From contig JAISPH010000070.1 of the NCBI GenBank assembly GCA_031275035.1, forward strand, positions 1 to 57,859: a stretch of 57,859 nt of DNA. Reading direction: 5' to 3'. Below are positions 27,220 through 35,663 of the stretch, one piece after another. Under the pieces are notes generated by a model. That model was not told where the DNA came from. It worked only from the letters and a program-made list of their open reading frames with translations, and did not search any database. The position numbers and the translations under genes were made by a program. The first letter of the stretch is position 1. Each line of letters starts with the position of its first letter. This stretch comes from Treponema sp. GTDB taxonomy: Bacteria; Spirochaetota; Spirochaetia; Treponematales; Breznakiellaceae.

Positions 27220-27786
27220 ATGCCAGTAATGGATGCAGTTCAAAAATTTGTAGCCGGTATTGTGGGCCCCCCCTTCGGCCTTAAAGGTTTTGTAAAGATC
27301 CGTTCCCTTTCCGGGGAATGGGAGTACCTGTTCCGGTTTGAAGAGGTACTGCTCCGCCGGAACGGCCGGGAGCGGATTTATCAAATTGAAGCAAAAATTC
27401 CGTCGGCCTCTTCCCTGGCGCTTAAATTCAAAGGTATCGACACCCCCGAAGCGGTTAAGGCCCTGACCGGGGCGGAACTGCTGGTGGACCGCGCCGATGC
27501 GGCCCCCCTCCGGGAGGGAGAGTTTTATGTGGAGGATCTCCGGGGCATGGAGGTAACGGCGGAACGGCCGGAGGGGCCCCTGGTTCTCGGCCATATCACC
27601 GATGTGGTTGAAGGGGGGGGCGGGGATCTGGTGGAGGTCCGCCTTAACTCGGGAAAATTGCAGTTTATCCCCTTCAGGAAAGAGTTCTTCGGAACCATTG
27701 ACAGCGAGAGCCGCCGGGCGGCGCTTCTGGCCGAATGGATTTTGGATGAGCTTCCGCCTGAGACGCATGGGGACGGGAAACCGTGA
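27220..27786 (+). CDS. rimM: 16S rRNA processing protein RimM
   Basis: Assembly factor for the 30S head that binds S19. The product is 188 residues from 27220; the next ATG at 27229 gives 185. It has the N-terminal FVAGIVGPPFGLKGFVKI motif and a C-terminal PRC-barrel region ending with FIPFRKEFFGTI. Neither ATG has a clear Shine-Dalgarno sequence. The stop overlaps the trmD GTG start by 4 bp. Confidence 0.93.
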   Translation: MPVMDAVQKFVAGIVGPPFGLKGFVKIRSLSGEWEYLFRFEEVLLRRNGRERIYQIEAKIPSASSLALKFKGIDTPEAVKALTGAELLVDRADAAPLREGEFYVEDLRGMEVTAERPEGPLVLGHITDVVEGGGGDLVEVRLNSGKLQFIPFRKEFFGTIDSESRRAALLAEWILDELPPETHGDGKP

Positions 27787-28577
27787 AGTATACCCTGCTT
27801 ACCCTTTTCCCGGAGATAAGCGACGCCTTTTTTGCCGTTTCCGTCATGGCTAAGGCCATAGACCGGGGCATTGTGGAATACTGTCCCATAAATATCCGGG
27901 ACTTTGCCCCGGACAAGCACCACAGCTGCGACGACGCCCCCTACGGCGGGGGCGCGGGAATGCTGATGATGGCGGAGCCCCTGGGCCTGGCCCTGCAGGC
28001 GGCGGGAGTCATACCTGGAAATGGGACGGAACCTGCCGGCGGGCCGGCGGCATTCACGGACAAATCCCGCCGGCGGGTGATCTGCCTGTCTCCCTCGGGG
28101 CGGCTCTTTACCCAGAAACTGGCGGAAGAATTCGCCGGGTTGGAAGAACTGGTCCTGGTCTGCGGCCGCTACGAGGGGATCGATCAGCGGATCATCGACC
28201 TCTATATAGACGAGGAGATCTCCGTGGGGGATTATGTGCTTTCTTCCGGGGAAACCGCCGCCCTGGTGGTGATCGACGCCACCTACCGGCTGGTGGATCG
28301 GGTTATCAGGGCGGAATCCCTGGAGGAAGAAAGCTTTTCCGGGGGCCTCTTGGAATATCCCCAGTATACACGCCCGGAGATTTATGCTACAATACAGGTT
28401 CCAGAGTTACTGCTCTCCGGACATCATGAACATATACGGCGGTGGCGTTTGGAAAAAAGGGTGGAAAAAACCCTTAAAATGCGGCCGGATTTGATACGGA
28501 AGGGACTGGCGGCGGGTATTTTTGACGACGAGACCCTGAAACTTATAAGCGCATTACAGAGCGAGGAGGAGAAATGA
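27783..28577 (+). CDS. trmD: tRNA (guanine-N1-)-methyltransferase
   Basis: Methylates G37 of tRNAs with SAM, preventing frameshifting. The 264-residue product starts with GTG and overlaps rimM. It contains the knotted SPOUT core: [37 protein letters not shown] residues around 125-155, plus the [13 protein letters not shown] loop near residue 42. A short insertion around residues 80-92 is rich in Gly/Pro/Ala. The stop overlaps the rplS start by 4 bp. Confidence 0.96.
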   Translation: MKYTLLTLFPEISDAFFAVSVMAKAIDRGIVEYCPINIRDFAPDKHHSCDDAPYGGGAGMLMMAEPLGLALQAAGVIPGNGTEPAGGPAAFTDKSRRRVICLSPSGRLFTQKLAEEFAGLEELVLVCGRYEGIDQRIIDLYIDEEISVGDYVLSSGETAALVVIDATYRLVDRVIRAESLEEESFSGGLLEYPQYTRPEIYATIQVPELLLSGHHEHIRRWRLEKRVEKTLKMRPDLIRKGLAAGIFDDETLKLISALQSEEEK

Positions 28578-28981
28578 ACGAGATACGGGCGATTGAAGCC
28601 TCCCAAATGAAAAGCGAAGTGGACCGGTTTAAGATCGGGGATACGGTTAAGGTCCATTTTAAGATCGTTGAAGGCAAGAATGAACGGGTCCAGGTCTACG
28701 AGGGCCTGGTCATAGCCATCAAAAATTCTCAGTCGAGCAAAACCTTTACGGTACGGAAGAATTCCTACGGCGTCGGGGTCGAAAGGGTATTTCCCCTCCA
28801 TTCCCCCCGCATCGTCCGGGTGGAATTGGTCCGCCCCGGCAAGGTGCGCCGGGCCAAACTCTACTATATCCGGGATAAAATTGGCAAGGCCGCCAAGATC
28901 AAGGAACTTATTGTTAAAAATAAAAAAAATGCCGTAAAAAAACCGGCGGCCGCTTCGGAAAATGCCGGCGTCAAGAGTTAA
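28574..28981 (+). CDS. rplS: 50S ribosomal protein L19 with C-terminal extension
   Basis: Intersubunit-bridge protein. The 135-residue product shows [23 protein letters not shown] and [19 protein letters not shown], standard for L19. It is about 20 residues longer than usual because of a Lys/Ala-rich tail ([19 protein letters not shown]). The ATG overlaps the trmD stop. Confidence 0.96.
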   Translation: MNEIRAIEASQMKSEVDRFKIGDTVKVHFKIVEGKNERVQVYEGLVIAIKNSQSSKTFTVRKNSYGVGVERVFPLHSPRIVRVELVRPGKVRRAKLYYIRDKIGKAAKIKELIVKNKKNAVKKPAAASENAGVKS

Positions 28982-28990
28982 GGCCTCTTT

Positions 28991-30124
28991 GTGAGGCTCA
29001 GGCCTCCCGGGTTTACGGATAAGCCGGGAAGTCCGGCCGGGAATGGCCGGGTCTCCGAAAGAAGCCGGGAGAGCCCTCTCCGTGGGGAAGCTTCCCCCGG
29101 TCCCGGAAAAACTGCAAAACGGAGCCCCGGAACAGGGTTCCCCGGGACCGGAAAACCGGCGCAGACAGCCGGCGCGCTCTCATCCATAAGAGAACAGCTT
29201 TCCGAAGGAGCGGGACTTTTCAAGGTTTCCGGGGAGGTTCCGCGTGCGCCGGCCGGCGGAAGCCCGGCCCCGGTCCGGGAAGGCCCCCTGCTTGAACTGG
29301 CCCGGACCCTGTCTCTGCCCCCTGACGGTCTCAGCGCCGCCCTCCTCTCCTTTGTTCGTTTTTTCTCTCTGCCCCTGGAAAAAAACCTGCTTCTGCAGCT
29401 TCGCCGGGAATCCCTGGGACCCCCCGGCGGCGGGAAAGAACCGGGACGGCTTAGGGAGGCCCGGGCCCTGGGAGCGGCGGCGGCGGCGGACAAGGGACTC
29501 AGTCTCGATCCCCGGGCCCTGGAAGAGTACGCCCGGGCCATTACCGGGGACGGCGGTTTTGAGGCGGATTCCGGCGGATCCGGGGGGCAGGATCGTTCCG
29601 GGGAACCCCCGGCGGAGGAAGCTGAAAAAACGGACAAAGCAGGAAATGTCCCGGCGGAGGAAACCCGGGACAGAGAAGCCGGCGAAGAGCTTCAAAGAAA
29701 GATTCGCGCCGTTGAAGCGGAAAAGCCCCTGCTGCGCCTATTAAACAGCGTTCCCGGTAAAAACGGCCGCCGGTGGATAGTTTTGCCCTTTCATTTTGCC
29801 TCCGGGGGTATAGAAATCGGAGTTTCGGTACGAATATTATTATATTATAACCATGGACCAGAGGTTGGAGTGGAACGTTTAGCGGTTGACCTGACGGCCG
29901 GGGACCGGCATTGGCTCTTTGTTTTGAACAGACCCGGCGGAGCGGATTCCGGGGCGGACGTTTATCTTCAGCCTCCTCCGGGGGGATCTTCCCGATCCGG
30001 CCTGGAAGCCGAATTGAGGGAACTTCTAGGCAGGCGGGCGGATCATGTTACCCTTCATCCGGGGGAATTTCCCCTGGCGGACGGCAGAAACGATGCCTTG
30101 CCATCCGTAAATGAGGAGGTGTAA
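28991..30124 (+). CDS. FliK-like/YlqG-like protein
   Basis: A 377-residue protein with a long low-complexity N-terminal part (about residues 1-240, rich in Pro, Gly, Arg and Ala). It has a compact C-terminal domain (about 245-360) with VLPFHFASGGIEIGVSVRILL and DRHWLFVLNRPGG. That layout, disordered N-terminus with a folded C-terminal domain, matches flagellar hook-length proteins and the YlqG-type proteins encoded beside FlhB-tail genes. The next gene is an FlhB cytoplasmic-tail homologue, which supports the assignment. A role in export specificity is inferred. The base composition of the N-terminal half is extremely G+C-rich. Confidence 0.65.
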   Translation: MRLRPPGFTDKPGSPAGNGRVSERSRESPLRGEASPGPGKTAKRSPGTGFPGTGKPAQTAGALSSIREQLSEGAGLFKVSGEVPRAPAGGSPAPVREGPLLELARTLSLPPDGLSAALLSFVRFFSLPLEKNLLLQLRRESLGPPGGGKEPGRLREARALGAAAAADKGLSLDPRALEEYARAITGDGGFEADSGGSGGQDRSGEPPAEEAEKTDKAGNVPAEETRDREAGEELQRKIRAVEAEKPLLRLLNSVPGKNGRRWIVLPFHFASGGIEIGVSVRILLYYNHGPEVGVERLAVDLTAGDRHWLFVLNRPGGADSGADVYLQPPPGGSSRSGLEAELRELLGRRADHVTLHPGEFPLADGRNDALPSVNEEV

Positions 30125-30125
30125 T

Positions 30126-30380
30126 ATAAAAAACCGGAAAAAAGCCGCCGCCCTGGGATACGTTCCCGAAGAGGGGGTTCCCAGAATTCTTGCGTCCGGC
30201 AGAGGCCGGGAGGCGGAACGCATTATTGTCCTGGCGGAAACGGCGGGGATAACCATAGTGGAGGACGGAGCCCTGGCGGCTCTGCTGGACGCCGTTAAAC
30301 CCGGCGATTTTATACCTCCCTGGTGCTGGGAAGCGGCGGCAAAGATACTGGCCTTCGTTATCTCAAAGGAAAAAAGATGA
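30126..30380 (+). CDS. FlhB C-terminal-domain homologue (FhlB/YlqH-like), probable AUA start
   Basis: About 84 residues corresponding only to the cytoplasmic export-gate switch domain of FlhB (EscU/YscU family). It contains KAAALGYVPEEGVPRILASG and ends with WEAAAKILAFVISKEKR. The NPTH autocleavage motif of full FlhB is missing. A perfect AGGAGG at 30114-30119 lies 6 nt before an in-frame ATA at 30126. The only upstream ATG (30111) precedes that site and has no ribosome-binding site. I therefore place the start at ATA; if the ATG is used the gene begins at 30111. It overlaps the HD-GYP start by 4 bp. Confidence 0.75.
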   Translation: MKNRKKAAALGYVPEEGVPRILASGRGREAERIIVLAETAGITIVEDGALAALLDAVKPGDFIPPWCWEAAAKILAFVISKEKR

Positions 30381-31549
30381 AAAAGGTTCCGGTAACATCA
30401 TTAAGGGCGGGACAAAGCTTTACCCAGCCCGTCTACATTGAAGGCAACAACCTTCTGGTACCCGCGGGAATAGCCATTCGGAAAAAGGATATAGACCGGC
30501 TCAACAGCTGGGGTATCGAGACTGTGGAAACCAACGGGGATATGGTAGCTCCAAAGAAAGCCGATGTCCCGGAAACTGCGGCGGAAGAAGCTTCCGATAA
30601 AAAGAAGATCCCCAATGTACTTTCCCTGACGGGGGTCCAGGAAAACAAGGGCGCCTACCGGAATTATATGGATCTGATTGAAAAACTGGATGCGGTATTT
30701 ATCAATATCGGTTCCGGTGTTTCTGTGGAGGTCCGTTCTATCGATAATATCACGGGAAAGCTGCTCCAAACCGTCCGGGAACAGCGGAACGACATCATCG
30801 GCTATATCCTGGGGGGAGAGGTAAAGGGCCACGATCTGGCCAAGAACTCGGTTAATTCCGCCATCCTCTCCGCCCTCATCGCCATGGAACTGAAACTGCC
30901 CAATCACAAGATCATGCAGGTGGTTACCGGCGCCCTGCTCCACGATGTGGGAATGCTCCGGCTTCCCCGGGAAATTCTGGACAAAAAGGGGGGGCTTTCC
31001 GAAGCGGAGCTGCAGCGGATGCAGGCCCATCCCCTCTACACCTACAAGATAATCGGGAAGGAGCTGCTCTACCCCGAAGACGTGAGCCTGGTAGCCCTGC
31101 AGCACCACGAGCGCTGGGACGGCGAAGGCTATCCCCGGCGCATAGCCGGAACCAGCATCGATATGGGCGCCCGGATCGTTTCGGTGGCGGACGCCTTTGA
31201 AGCCATGGTCAGCGAAAAGCCCTACCGGAATTCCATGATGGGCTATCAGGCCATGAAAAATCTGCTCTCCGACAATTCCCGCCGCTTTGATCCCGATGTC
31301 CTGAAAGCCTTTATTCAAACCATGGGGATCTACCCCATCGGGTCCATTATCCTGCTCAACAACGGTTCCATCGCCCGGGTTACCGAGGTCCAGGGGGACG
31401 CCCCTCTGCGGCCCAAGATCCGCATACTAATTGATGAATTCGGCAAAGTTTACAAACCCAACGAGGGGGATATCATCGATCTGTTAACGGAAAAGAGCCT
31501 TTTTATCGCCAGAGCCATCGATCCCAGGGAACTGGCAAAAAAAACATGA
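30377..31549 (+). CDS. HD-GYP domain protein, probable cyclic-di-GMP phosphodiesterase
   Basis: Likely hydrolyses cyclic di-GMP in the cytoplasm. From MKKVPVTSLRAG the product is 390 residues. The N-terminal about 150 residues form a DUF3391-like region (PVYIEGNNLLVPAGIAI). The HD-GYP domain follows, with LLHDVGMLRLP near residue 196 and HHERWDGEGYPRR near residue 247. The GYP motif is intact and the HD pair is present. It starts on the previous stop (ATGA) and overlaps yraN. A GGDEF protein lies 1 kb downstream, so both arms of c-di-GMP turnover are encoded together. Confidence 0.9.
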   Translation: MKKVPVTSLRAGQSFTQPVYIEGNNLLVPAGIAIRKKDIDRLNSWGIETVETNGDMVAPKKADVPETAAEEASDKKKIPNVLSLTGVQENKGAYRNYMDLIEKLDAVFINIGSGVSVEVRSIDNITGKLLQTVREQRNDIIGYILGGEVKGHDLAKNSVNSAILSALIAMELKLPNHKIMQVVTGALLHDVGMLRLPREILDKKGGLSEAELQRMQAHPLYTYKIIGKELLYPEDVSLVALQHHERWDGEGYPRRIAGTSIDMGARIVSVADAFEAMVSEKPYRNSMMGYQAMKNLLSDNSRRFDPDVLKAFIQTMGIYPIGSIILLNNGSIARVTEVQGDAPLRPKIRILIDEFGKVYKPNEGDIIDLLTEKSLFIARAIDPRELAKKT

Positions 31550-31902
31550 ACCGGACCGGGAAAGCCGGAGAAGACCGGGCGGCGGAGCTTCTTGAAAAAC
31601 GGGGAATGCGGATAATCGCCCGGAATATACGGTCAAAAAGCGGCGAAATCGATCTGGTCGCCCTGGATGGGGAGGCCATCGCCTTTGTGGAGGTTAAGGC
31701 CTGGAGGAGCTTTGGTTTTGAAGATCTGGGCCTGAGCGTAGACTTAAAAAAGCAGCGGCGCATCATAGAAACAGCTAAGTATTTTCTTTCCTTCCATCGA
31801 GAATATAATGGTATGTCTCCGCGTTTTGATATACTGTTTATGGATTCCGGGCCGGGACAGACCGTTACCTATCTTACGTCGGCTTTTATGGAGCATGTAT
31901 GA
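31546..31902 (+). CDS. yraN: UPF0102 (YraN-like) nuclease-fold protein
   Basis: A 118-residue protein of the UPF0102 family, related to Holliday-junction resolvase/PD-(D/E)XK folds. The N-terminal GKAGEDRAAELLEKRGMRI and the GEIDLVALDGEAIAFVEVK segment (D and E-x-K of the nuclease core) are present. Its role in cells is not settled. It overlaps the HD-GYP stop by 4 bp and the next small gene by 4 bp. Confidence 0.92.
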   Translation: MNRTGKAGEDRAAELLEKRGMRIIARNIRSKSGEIDLVALDGEAIAFVEVKAWRSFGFEDLGLSVDLKKQRRIIETAKYFLSFHREYNGMSPRFDILFMDSGPGQTVTYLTSAFMEHV

Positions 31903-32108
31903 CCGCTGCTCAAGGGGGGAACAAACCGTCCTGTCCCAAAAGACGGGACATGAACCCGCCTGTGAATCAAAATGAATCCTCTAGAATTGAACAATTAAAG
32001 AAAAAGATAGATAATAAAGCGTATCTTTACGGGGCAATACAACGGATTGCCCAGGTTCTAAGCAACGAGATTCTTGATATTCCACAGGGAGGACCATATA
32101 ATGAGTAG
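31899..32108 (+). CDS. Small conserved-looking protein, function unknown
   Basis: A 69-residue product, or 52 residues from the internal ATG at 31950. It has a charged helical centre (RIEQLKKKIDNKAYLYGAIQRI) and no recognised domain. The ATGA overlap with yraN and dense packing with the next gene support it being real. No Shine-Dalgarno sequence precedes either ATG. The 31950 start sits immediately after a small inverted repeat (TGTCCC...GGGACA). Confidence 0.6.
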   Translation: MTAAQGGNKPSCPKRRDMNPPVNQNESSRIEQLKKKIDNKAYLYGAIQRIAQVLSNEILDIPQGGPYNE

Positions 32109-32589
32109 GGGGGGGAGTAATCGCCGGAACTGGCGCAGGGACCGGGACAACCGGGAGAGTGAATACTGGTCCCGGGACAAGAAAAGGGGCCCCCGGTACG
32201 ACAAGAACCAGGGGGTCATCTACGAGCGCCCCAAATGGATCCCCCCCAAGGTTTCCGCCGATCCTATTCCATCCCCGGACTGCCCTTTCTGCGGCAGGCC
32301 CATCAAGGATCTTTCCGCGGCCCTCTCCGATAAGGCCACGGGTCAAGCGGTTCACTTTGACTGCGTCGTCGCCAGAATCGCCGGGGAGGAAACCATGGAG
32401 AAGGGAGACGCCGTGGCCTATATCGGGGGCGGCCGTTTCGGCATTGTCCATTTTAACGCCCAGGAGGGGGGACGGAGAAGTTCCGAGGGATCCCGTAACT
32501 TTAGGATAAAGAAGATCCTTGAATGGGAAGACAAGGAACGCCGCGCCGATTGGCGTAAAACCATAGCCGACCACTACTCAGTAACATGA
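32101..32589 (+). CDS. Spirochaetal protein with a CPFC/HFDC metal-binding motif
   Basis: A 162-residue product from MSRGGSNRRNWRRDRD, with AGGGAGG 9 bp upstream. The first 45 residues are very Arg/Asp-rich. Then DCPFCGRPIKDL near residue 60 and HFDCV near residue 81 form a C-x2-C...H-x2-C pattern, plausible for zinc. The C-terminal half ends with EWEDKERRADWRK. No function is known to me. The arginine-rich head suggests nucleic-acid or ribosome contact, which is inference. Confidence 0.78.
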   Translation: MSRGGSNRRNWRRDRDNRESEYWSRDKKRGPRYDKNQGVIYERPKWIPPKVSADPIPSPDCPFCGRPIKDLSAALSDKATGQAVHFDCVVARIAGEETMEKGDAVAYIGGGRFGIVHFNAQEGGRRSSEGSRNFRIKKILEWEDKERRADWRKTIADHYSVT

Positions 32590-33728
32590 GCATTGAGGAT
32601 AAAAGCGAATTCTTATCAAACCCGAAGATTTTGCAGCACTACTCCCTGCTGCAAGACATAGGGGTTTTTAAGCATATCGACAGCCTCAACCGGGAAATAC
32701 GGGATTACCGGAACCTCCTCTCGGGGGCGATGAATATTTTTCACCGTACCTCTGTTGAAGAGATCATGGACGCCACGGTTTGGCAGATTTCGGATCAGTT
32801 CCTGCCTTCGTTTATCGCTTTTCTCTGGAAACCCCTGCAAAACAAAGAGGATGTTACCATCAAGGGGTACAAAAACTATAAGATGGTGGACCTGGCCATC
32901 AACATCAGTTCCATCACCCCCTTTGAAGCTTTTTTTCAGCAGTACCCCAGGCCCATCAATTACGATCTTTTGGCCTATCAGCTTAACAACAGCGACGCCA
33001 CCAAGCCCTTTGAAAATCTCCGGCCCGAACTGATCATCCCCATCCTGGGACCCTCCGGGCTCTACGGACTTATCCTGGTGGGCCATAAAATTCTGGAGGA
33101 CGAGTATACCGTCAACGAGCTTTCCTTCCTTGAACAGCTTATGTCCTTCGTATCCCAGGCCATACAGAACCACCTCCACTATGAACATTCGGTGCGGGAC
33201 GTTAAGACCGGCCTCTTTAACCACGGTTTTTTTGTCACCAGCCTGAACGAAGAAATTGCCCGGACAAACCGCTCGAAATACTCTTCCTCGCTGATCGTTA
33301 TCGATGTGGATAAATTTAAAAACTTTAACGATCTCTACGGCCACCTGGCGGGAGACCGGGTACTGGAAAGCCTGGCCATCGTCATTAAGCAGAGCGTCCG
33401 GGCCGGAGACATACCTTCCCGTTTCGGCGGGGAGGAATTTACGATCCTGCTGCCGGAAACGGACCGGAGCACCGCCTGGACCGCGGCGGAACGGCTCCGG
33501 ACCGCCATCGAGAAAATGCAGATCCCCTGGGAACCCCCGCTGCCCCAGGTTACCATAAGCCTGGGGGTCTTTGTCTTTGACAGCCAAACCCGTCTGACTG
33601 CGGAGGAAGTTATCAACCGGGCGGACGAGGCCCTCTACCTCTCCAAAGAACGGGGCAGAAACCGCACCACCGTGTGGGGCTCGGGGCTTCTCTTTAAGAT
33701 AGAGCAGGGAAAGAAAAAGGCTTCATGA
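32586..33728 (+). CDS. Diguanylate cyclase with GAF-like sensor domain
   Basis: Makes cyclic di-GMP from two GTP. The 380-residue product has an N-terminal region (about 40-195) resembling a GAF domain, a short linker helix, and a GGDEF domain from about 205. The active-site motif is GGEEF at 281-285. RxxD (R272-D275), five residues upstream, forms the product-inhibition I-site. No membrane segment is seen, so it is probably cytosolic and senses a soluble ligand. It overlaps both neighbours by 4 bp. Confidence 0.93.
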   Translation: MSIEDKSEFLSNPKILQHYSLLQDIGVFKHIDSLNREIRDYRNLLSGAMNIFHRTSVEEIMDATVWQISDQFLPSFIAFLWKPLQNKEDVTIKGYKNYKMVDLAINISSITPFEAFFQQYPRPINYDLLAYQLNNSDATKPFENLRPELIIPILGPSGLYGLILVGHKILEDEYTVNELSFLEQLMSFVSQAIQNHLHYEHSVRDVKTGLFNHGFFVTSLNEEIARTNRSKYSSSLIVIDVDKFKNFNDLYGHLAGDRVLESLAIVIKQSVRAGDIPSRFGGEEFTILLPETDRSTAWTAAERLRTAIEKMQIPWEPPLPQVTISLGVFVFDSQTRLTAEEVINRADEALYLSKERGRNRTTVWGSGLLFKIEQGKKKAS

Positions 33729-34447
33729 AAGACGTCATCGGCATTATCGGAGCCATGGAGGAGGAAGTAACGCTGCTCCGCTCCGGCCTGGAACAGGCGA
33801 AGACCGAAACAGCCGGGGGGATGGAATTCTACTCCGGCCTGCTGGAAAAGAGGCCCGTAACGCTGCTGCGCTGCGGCGTGGGCAAGGTGAACGCCGCGGC
33901 AGGATGCGCCCTGCTCATAGACCGCTTCCGGCCGGCGGCGGTGATCAATACGGGTTCCGCCGGGGGCATCGATCCCTCCCTGCGCTTCGGGGACGCCGTT
34001 ATCTCCGACAGCCTCCTCTACTATGACGTGGATGTTACCGCCTTCAACTATGCCCCCGGCCAGCTTCCGGGGATGCCGCCGGTATTTACCGTGCCGGAGG
34101 ATCTTATCCTGAGGGCGGAACAGGCGGCGGACGAGCTGAAGCGGGAAAAGATCCTGCCCGAAGATTTTAACCATGTCCGGGGGCTCATCGGCTCCGGAGA
34201 CAGGTTCATGCACGAGCCGGAGCGCATCGCCGCGGTAAAGAAGCTTTTCCCCCGCCTGGGGGCGGTGGAGATGGAGGGGGCCGCCATTGCCCATACCTGC
34301 TTTCTCTTCGGCGTCCCCGCCCTGATCATCCGGGCCCTTTCGGACATAGCCGGCGCCGAATCTCCCCTCACCTTCGATCAGTTCCTCCCGGCGGCGGCGC
34401 GACATTCCGGGGACATTGTCCGGCGCATCGTCCGGAACTGGACCTGA
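33725..34447 (+). CDS. mtnN: 5'-methylthioadenosine/S-adenosylhomocysteine nucleosidase
   Basis: Pfs enzyme that removes adenine from SAH and MTA, giving S-ribosylhomocysteine for LuxS. The 240-residue product has the catalytic residues in family positions: glutamate in GAMEEEV near residue 12, VEMEGAAIAH near residue 181 and the aspartate in RALSDIAG near 205. It overlaps the diguanylate cyclase stop by 4 bp and precedes luxS by 52 bp, forming the activated methyl cycle pair. Confidence 0.95.
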   Translation: MKDVIGIIGAMEEEVTLLRSGLEQAKTETAGGMEFYSGLLEKRPVTLLRCGVGKVNAAAGCALLIDRFRPAAVINTGSAGGIDPSLRFGDAVISDSLLYYDVDVTAFNYAPGQLPGMPPVFTVPEDLILRAEQAADELKREKILPEDFNHVRGLIGSGDRFMHEPERIAAVKKLFPRLGAVEMEGAAIAHTCFLFGVPALIIRALSDIAGAESPLTFDQFLPAAARHSGDIVRRIVRNWT

Positions 34448-34499
34448 AGTTTGAAAACAATTTGAAAACGCCGGGATTGCCGGCGGCAAGGAGCGCAGT

Positions 34500-34976
34500 A
34501 TGGAAAAAATAGCCAGTTTTCAGGTGGATCATCTCAGGCTGCTGCCGGGACTGTACGTTTCCCGCCGGGACCGGTTTGGGGATACGGTGCTTACCACCTT
34601 CGACCTCCGGTTCAAGCAGCCCAATAAAGAGCCGGTCATCGACATGCCCGCCCTCCACACCATCGAACACCTGGGGGCCACCTTCCTCCGGTCCCACCGG
34701 GAATGGGCTTCCAGGGTGGTGTACTTCGGCCCCATGGGCTGCCGGACGGGCTTTTACGCCATCCTGGAGGGGAATCTTGATTCCGAAACGGCGCTTCCCC
34801 TGATCCGGGAAATGCTGGACTGGATAGAAGCCTTCGACGGTCCCATCCCCGGCGCATCCCCCGCCGAATGCGGCAACTATTCCGAACAAAACCTGAACAT
34901 GGCCAAGTGGGAAGCCCGGCGCTACGGGTCGGCGTTGAAAAACCCCGGCAGGGAAAACCTTACCTATCCGGCCTAG
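34500..34976 (+). CDS. luxS: S-ribosylhomocysteine lyase LuxS
   Basis: Converts S-ribosylhomocysteine to homocysteine and the AI-2 precursor DPD. In the 158-residue product H53 and H57 in HTIEHLGATFLR and C124 in AECGNYSEQN are the metal ligands. E56 and C81 (GPMGCRTGFY) are the catalytic residues. An AAGGAG ribosome-binding site precedes the ATG. It follows pfs, so the substrate is made by the previous gene product. AI-2 may be only a by-product; no receptor is seen here. Confidence 0.96.
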   Translation: MEKIASFQVDHLRLLPGLYVSRRDRFGDTVLTTFDLRFKQPNKEPVIDMPALHTIEHLGATFLRSHREWASRVVYFGPMGCRTGFYAILEGNLDSETALPLIREMLDWIEAFDGPIPGASPAECGNYSEQNLNMAKWEARRYGSALKNPGRENLTYPA

Positions 34977-34982
34977 GCGGAG

Positions 34983-35055
34983 CGCTCTGCGTATAGGCGT
35001 AATTCGTCTAACCGCCCCATCCCCGGAAGTAAAGCGAATACGTGTTACATCCGCC
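34983..35055. repeat. 73-bp perfect direct repeat, copy 1
   Basis: Covers one A unit plus one B unit. It is identical over 73 bp to 35238-35310, 255 bp away. The identity indicates a recent duplication or gene conversion within the array. Confidence 0.9.
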
Positions 35056-35237
35056 TGTCAGTCATAGAGACGCAGTTCGCCTATATCCGCCCCCGGCGAT
35101 ATAGACGCAATTCGTATATATCCCGCCCGCTCCGTTTATATACGCAGTTCGTATAATCGGCTCTTTTTTGGTATATATACGCAATTCGTCTAACTGCCCC
35201 AAAGCAGCGTATAGACGCAGTTCGTATATATCCCGCC

Positions 35238-35310
35238 CGCTCTGCGTATAGGCGTAATTCGTCTAACCGCCCCATCCCCGGAAGTAAAGCGAATACGTGT
35301 TACATCCGCC
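35238..35310. repeat. 73-bp perfect direct repeat, copy 2
   Basis: Second copy of the 34983-35055 segment. The sequence diverges immediately on both sides (TGTCA versus ATCCC on the right). Confidence 0.9.
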
Positions 35311-35448
35311 ATCCCGCGCTTTACGGCATAGTTTCATCACCGTACACCCCATACAGTACACATTCCGGCTTAGCCTCCGTGGAATGCGGCGTCCGGCCCT
35401 TTTCCGCGGGCCTTTCAGCCTGAAAAGGGCCGGTTCGCTGCGAAAAAA

Positions 35449-35478
35449 TTGGACAGTCCCCGGAAACCGTGGTATCAT
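35449..35478 (+). promoter_or_regulatory. Candidate promoter of the gntP remnant-glycerate kinase unit
   Basis: TTGGAC (35449-35454), 18-bp spacer, TATCAT (35473-35478); TGGACA with 17 bp is an equivalent reading. It is followed by a GGAGGT ribosome-binding site before the 37-codon frame at 35505. Confidence 0.5.
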
Positions 35479-35504
35479 AAGGAAATCTCGCTATGGAGGT
35501 ATGT

Positions 35505-35618
35505 ATGTCCGGTATTGGTTTTATTATCGCCTCTGTCATTGCGATTATCGTGATGATCGTCGCCATTTCCAGACTGAAGATTCATCCCTTCTTTATCCTC
35601 TCCCTGATTCTGCGCTAG
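35505..35618 (+). pseudogene. Remnant of a GntP-family permease gene (37 codons)
   Basis: A 37-residue frame, MSGIGFIIASVIAIIVMIVA followed by ISRLKIHPFF and a stop. This matches the start of GntP-type gluconate/glycerate symporters: a first membrane segment, then the R-hydrophobic-K-x-H-P-F motif. The rest of the expected roughly 430-residue permease is missing and glycerate kinase begins 195 bp later. Promoter and GGAGGT site are intact, so the peptide may still be made. Alternatively it is a genuine small membrane peptide. Confidence 0.6.
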
Positions 35619-35663
35619 CAGCCTGTTACACGTTACCGGGGCTGCTTCGGACTAAAAATCCAT

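Larger units (their letters stand above)
34983..35310. repeat. Repeat array 1: palindromic A units with two B units
   Basis: About seven A units sit here. Each has arms reading TATAnACG...CGTnTATA around a 3-4 nt centre, found near 34991, 35061, 35098, 35135, 35171, 35209 and 35246. Two B units (GGAAGTAAAGCGAATACGTG core) lie at 35025-35051 and 35280-35306. Units are joined by G+C-rich linkers such as CCCGCCCGCTC. The same two unit types recur in reverse orientation at 48299-48708. The array lies between luxS and the gntP remnant, with no gene inside. Confidence 0.85.

Noticed and set aside
30401..31318. 305-residue minus-strand frame opposite HD-GYP
   Set aside because: Shadow of a clear HD-GYP gene; no start signal and no domain.
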